From Candidatus Hodarchaeota archaeon (GTDB lineage Archaea; Asgardarchaeota; Heimdallarchaeia; Hodarchaeales; Hodarchaeaceae): a stretch of DNA of 33,961 nucleotides. Every line of letters begins with the position of its first letter. The stretch's first letter is position 1. Both the position numbers and the translations under genes were made by a program. The stretch spans positions 1 to 33,961 of the forward strand of contig JAEOTC010000121.1 in NCBI GenBank assembly GCA_016840035.1, in the 5' to 3' direction. A model generated the notes under the pieces. It did not search any database, was not told the DNA's origin, and worked only from the letters and a program-made list of their open reading frames with translations. Shown piece after piece: positions 32,472-33,961 of the stretch.

Positions 32472-33275
32472 TCATTGGAGTAATTTTGTACAGAAAATGT
32501 CAATTTCTGTAGAAAAGGGATGTTCCTTTTCATCTAACACATAAATCCTTTCGGTTACAAAGGGAATCCTTGGGAAAGTGTGAAGAAGAGGAATGGAGGT
32601 TGAGCTTTCCTCGAGGCATTTGGTAATACCCAGGATATTCACCTTAACTAAGTTTACATCTAATGGATTAGGGGTATGTACTAAGTCTTCTATCTGTTCT
32701 ACTTGATTCATAATTGAAAAGAGCTTTGCTCCTTCAAGTTTTGAATAGCATTCTGAAATCACTAAACGTAAACCAGATATTTCTGATTTTACAGGACGAG
32801 TAACTACCATAATTTTATCCGAAACAACCAAAGCGTCAAGTGATCGATAAGTGATTCCAGGCATACAATCGAAGATGAGAAAATCAAACTCTTGTGAGTT
32901 ACAGTACCTGATAAATTCAAATAATTTAGCAAGAATTCTCCCTTCACCATGCTGGGTTAACTTCGTGCGAATTTTGGATTCTTTCTGCTGTAAAATTTCG
33001 ATATTTGAAAAAACACAATGAAAATTATCCATATTAGTCGAGTTAATCACTGATTCTGGTCCATGATCACCCACGAGAAACCCAGTAAATGATTTTGTTG
33101 CGTGAGAAACTGAAAAGGTACTCGAAGCGAATAACGACTGATGTGATGGTGCACGAAGATCAAAGTCGACTAAACAAACCTTTTTACCTGACAGAGCGAG
33201 TTTTACTGCAGTATTTACTGAAAGAAGAGTTTTTCCTACTCCTCCTCTATAACTGTGAAAGGTAATTGTCTCCAT
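32472..33275 (-). CDS. ParA/MinD-family ATPase
   Basis: 267 aa of the SIMIBI class. The deviant Walker A is S-Y-R-G-G-V-G-K-T (8-16), with Arg in place of the usual signature Lys. Walker A' is V-D-F-D-L-R-A-P-S (36-44), the switch II/Walker B strand is F-L-I-F-D-C-M-P-G (132-140), and I-M-N-Q-V (188-192) is the base-recognition strand. These proteins bind ATP as dimers and position cargo on nucleoid or membrane. No C-terminal amphipathic membrane-targeting helix of MinD type is evident. Its ATG directly follows the TAG of the upstream winged-helix gene (zero spacing), and the stalk membrane protein follows at 25 bases, so the three are probably one operon. Confidence 0.9.
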   Translation of the reverse strand: METITFHSYRGGVGKTLLSVNTAVKLALSGKKVCLVDFDLRAPSHQSLFASSTFSVSHATKSFTGFLVGDHGPESVINSTNMDNFHCVFSNIEILQQKESKIRTKLTQHGEGRILAKLFEFIRYCNSQEFDFLIFDCMPGITYRSLDALVVSDKIMVVTRPVKSEISGLRLVISECYSKLEGAKLFSIMNQVEQIEDLVHTPNPLDVNLVKVNILGITKCLEESSTSIPLLHTFPRIPFVTERIYVLDEKEHPFSTEIDIFCTKLLQ

Positions 33276-33728
33276 CTAACTATTCACTCCTACAATTCGA
33301 TACCAGACTTCAGTTGCTCTGCTATCAGAGTCAATCTTTTCTCTTTTCTTCATTACAAAACCTTTTTGGGCTAAGAAATTAAGATATCTAGATTCTAAAC
33401 CCCTGCTTCTTGAGGTCATATCAGCAATTTCTTCGCTTTTTACCCAATCTTCCTTTTTTTGTATGGCCTTATACGTTTTGAAGATGCCAGGTCGTGATTC
33501 TTGAAGATTGATAATCTCTAAGCTAGAAGGCATTGCTATTACACCTTCTCTTTGAACTTCAGCCGGTTTCACTGAATCTTCCGACCGTATGTGTGTTGGG
33601 AGGGTAGAAGATGAAGCTAAATAGGTATCAATAGAATGTAGTTTTTGAGAAATCGTTTTCAATTCCGTCAAAATCTGTGACAGAATTGTCTTCAATTCCT
33701 GATCCTGTAAATTTGACATTTTCGACAT
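33276..33728 (-). CDS. Coiled-coil plus winged-helix DNA-binding protein
   Basis: 150 aa. The N-terminus (about 8-36) is a heptad-like helix (L-K-T-I-L-S-Q-I-L-T-E-L-K-T-I). A polar linker follows, then a C-terminal winged-helix-like domain (about 78-147): helix F-K-T-Y-K-A-I-Q, turn, helix S-E-E-I-A-D-M-T, recognition-helix candidate S-R-G-L-E-S-R-Y-L-N-F-L-A-Q-K-G-F-V and a wing M-K-K-R-E-K...W-Y-R-I. The 'G-F-V-x-K-x-R' end is common in MarR-like folds. GAGGGG precedes two in-frame ATGs (33728 and 33719); spacing is 2 and 10 bases, so the start is uncertain. It may autoregulate through the repeats at 33756-33779 or act as a ParB-like partner of the ATPase. Confidence 0.75.
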   Translation of the reverse strand: MSKMSNLQDQELKTILSQILTELKTISQKLHSIDTYLASSSTLPTHIRSEDSVKPAEVQREGVIAMPSSLEIINLQESRPGIFKTYKAIQKKEDWVKSEEIADMTSRSRGLESRYLNFLAQKGFVMKKREKIDSDSRATEVWYRIVGVNS

Positions 33729-33755
33729 TCCCCTCTATCATCTTTTGCTTAATAA

Positions 33756-33779
33756 ACGTTGCGCAATGTTGCACAACGT
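33756..33779. promoter_or_regulatory. Double operator-like site before the wHTH-ParA operon
   Basis: Two near-identical 8-mers, TTGCGCAA (33759-33766) and TTGCACAA (33769-33776), lie exactly 10 bases apart, flanked by ACGTTG and CAACGT so that the whole 24 bases are also imperfectly palindromic. It lies about 28 bases before the first ATG of the wHTH gene, so autoregulation or a centromere-like site is plausible. Confidence 0.6.
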
Positions 33780-33961
33780 ATTAAAAATGACAAAAAAAAT
33801 ATTATTTACTAAAATAATCTTTGATCACATTCGTTTCTAATTATTATTAATGAAAGTGATATCTCACTATCACTTATCTACCTATTCAGAACAGTTTAAA
33901 AAAATATAAACCTTTAACATACGAAGAAATGCGAGTTTTGATCATTTTTCAATAAAACATG
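33780..33961. other. AT-rich terminal region with an inverted repeat
   Basis: No gene is visible in these 182 bases. AAGTGATA (33854-33861) and TATCACTT (33868-33875) are perfect 8-base arms around TCTCAC, an operator-like element that may belong to a gene beyond the window edge. Confidence 0.4.

Noticed and set aside
32472..33275. Arg instead of Lys in the deviant Walker A (RGGVGKT) as evidence of an inactive ATPase
   Set aside because: R-G-G-x-G-K-[ST] variants are found in other ParA/MinD-like proteins; the catalytic P-loop Lys is present.
1..33961. CRISPR arrays, tRNA or rRNA genes, insertion sequences and integrase sites
   Set aside because: None was recognised: no regularly spaced repeats, no transposase or integrase motifs and no tRNA cloverleaf was noticed by eye.

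Overview
The window looks like a chromosomal segment of an AT-rich archaeon, most likely an Asgard archaeon of the Heimdallarchaeia type. The reasons are: secreted proteins that end in a Thr-rich stretch, a PGF-like or hydrophobic segment and Arg/Lys (archaeosortase-type tails); TATA-box promoters; a longin-like domain protein; a heliorhodopsin; and GH57 enzymes. The lineage is an inference from gene content and was not tested against a database.

Layout. 1-3610 (+): a tight operon of a DUF1295 membrane reductase (cut by the window edge), two small membrane proteins, UV-damage endonuclease UvsE and a class I photolyase. 3642-8087: SDR oxidoreductase (-), acyl-CoA synthetase (+), a 59-aa membrane protein and a longin-like/membrane fusion protein (-), and a PlsC-type acyltransferase (+). 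8095-9420 (-): heliorhodopsin followed by a StayGreen (Mg-dechelatase family) protein. 9624-9869 (-): what looks like the orphan C-terminal tail of a surface protein. 10003-26845: a glycan-uptake locus with a secreted amylopullulanase-like GH57, two tail-anchored solute-binding proteins, two ABC permeases, a MalK-type ATPase, a non-catalytic surface protein that shares the GH57 enzyme's C-terminal modules, and a divergent second GH57-like protein. 26926-28151: a small membrane protein (+) and a double-GNAT-like protein (-). 28311-33728 (-): a large surface protein, then an apparent operon of winged-helix protein, ParA/MinD-like ATPase and a two-TM stalk protein.

How they fit. The central locus reads as extracellular alpha-glucan degradation at the cell surface, capture by anchored binding proteins, and ABC import. 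UvsE, photolyase, heliorhodopsin and perhaps StayGreen make a light/UV-response group split over two nearby blocks. The acyl-CoA synthetase, acyltransferase, DUF1295 protein and SDR suggest acyl-lipid handling.

Most unusual observations: (1) the MalK-type ATPase carries an in-frame insertion of about 80 residues with two predicted membrane helices between Q-loop and signature motif, and both partner permeases also carry extra membrane segments; (2) a small two-cysteine membrane domain occurs once as a single 138-aa protein and once as a longin-fused protein plus a separate 59-aa helix protein; (3) a StayGreen homologue sits beside heliorhodopsin in an archaeon; (4) a wHTH-ParA-stalk operon lies behind a double TTGCRCAA operator-like site; (5) several minus-strand genes end in a hairpin that overlaps or abuts the stop codon and is followed by a T-tract.
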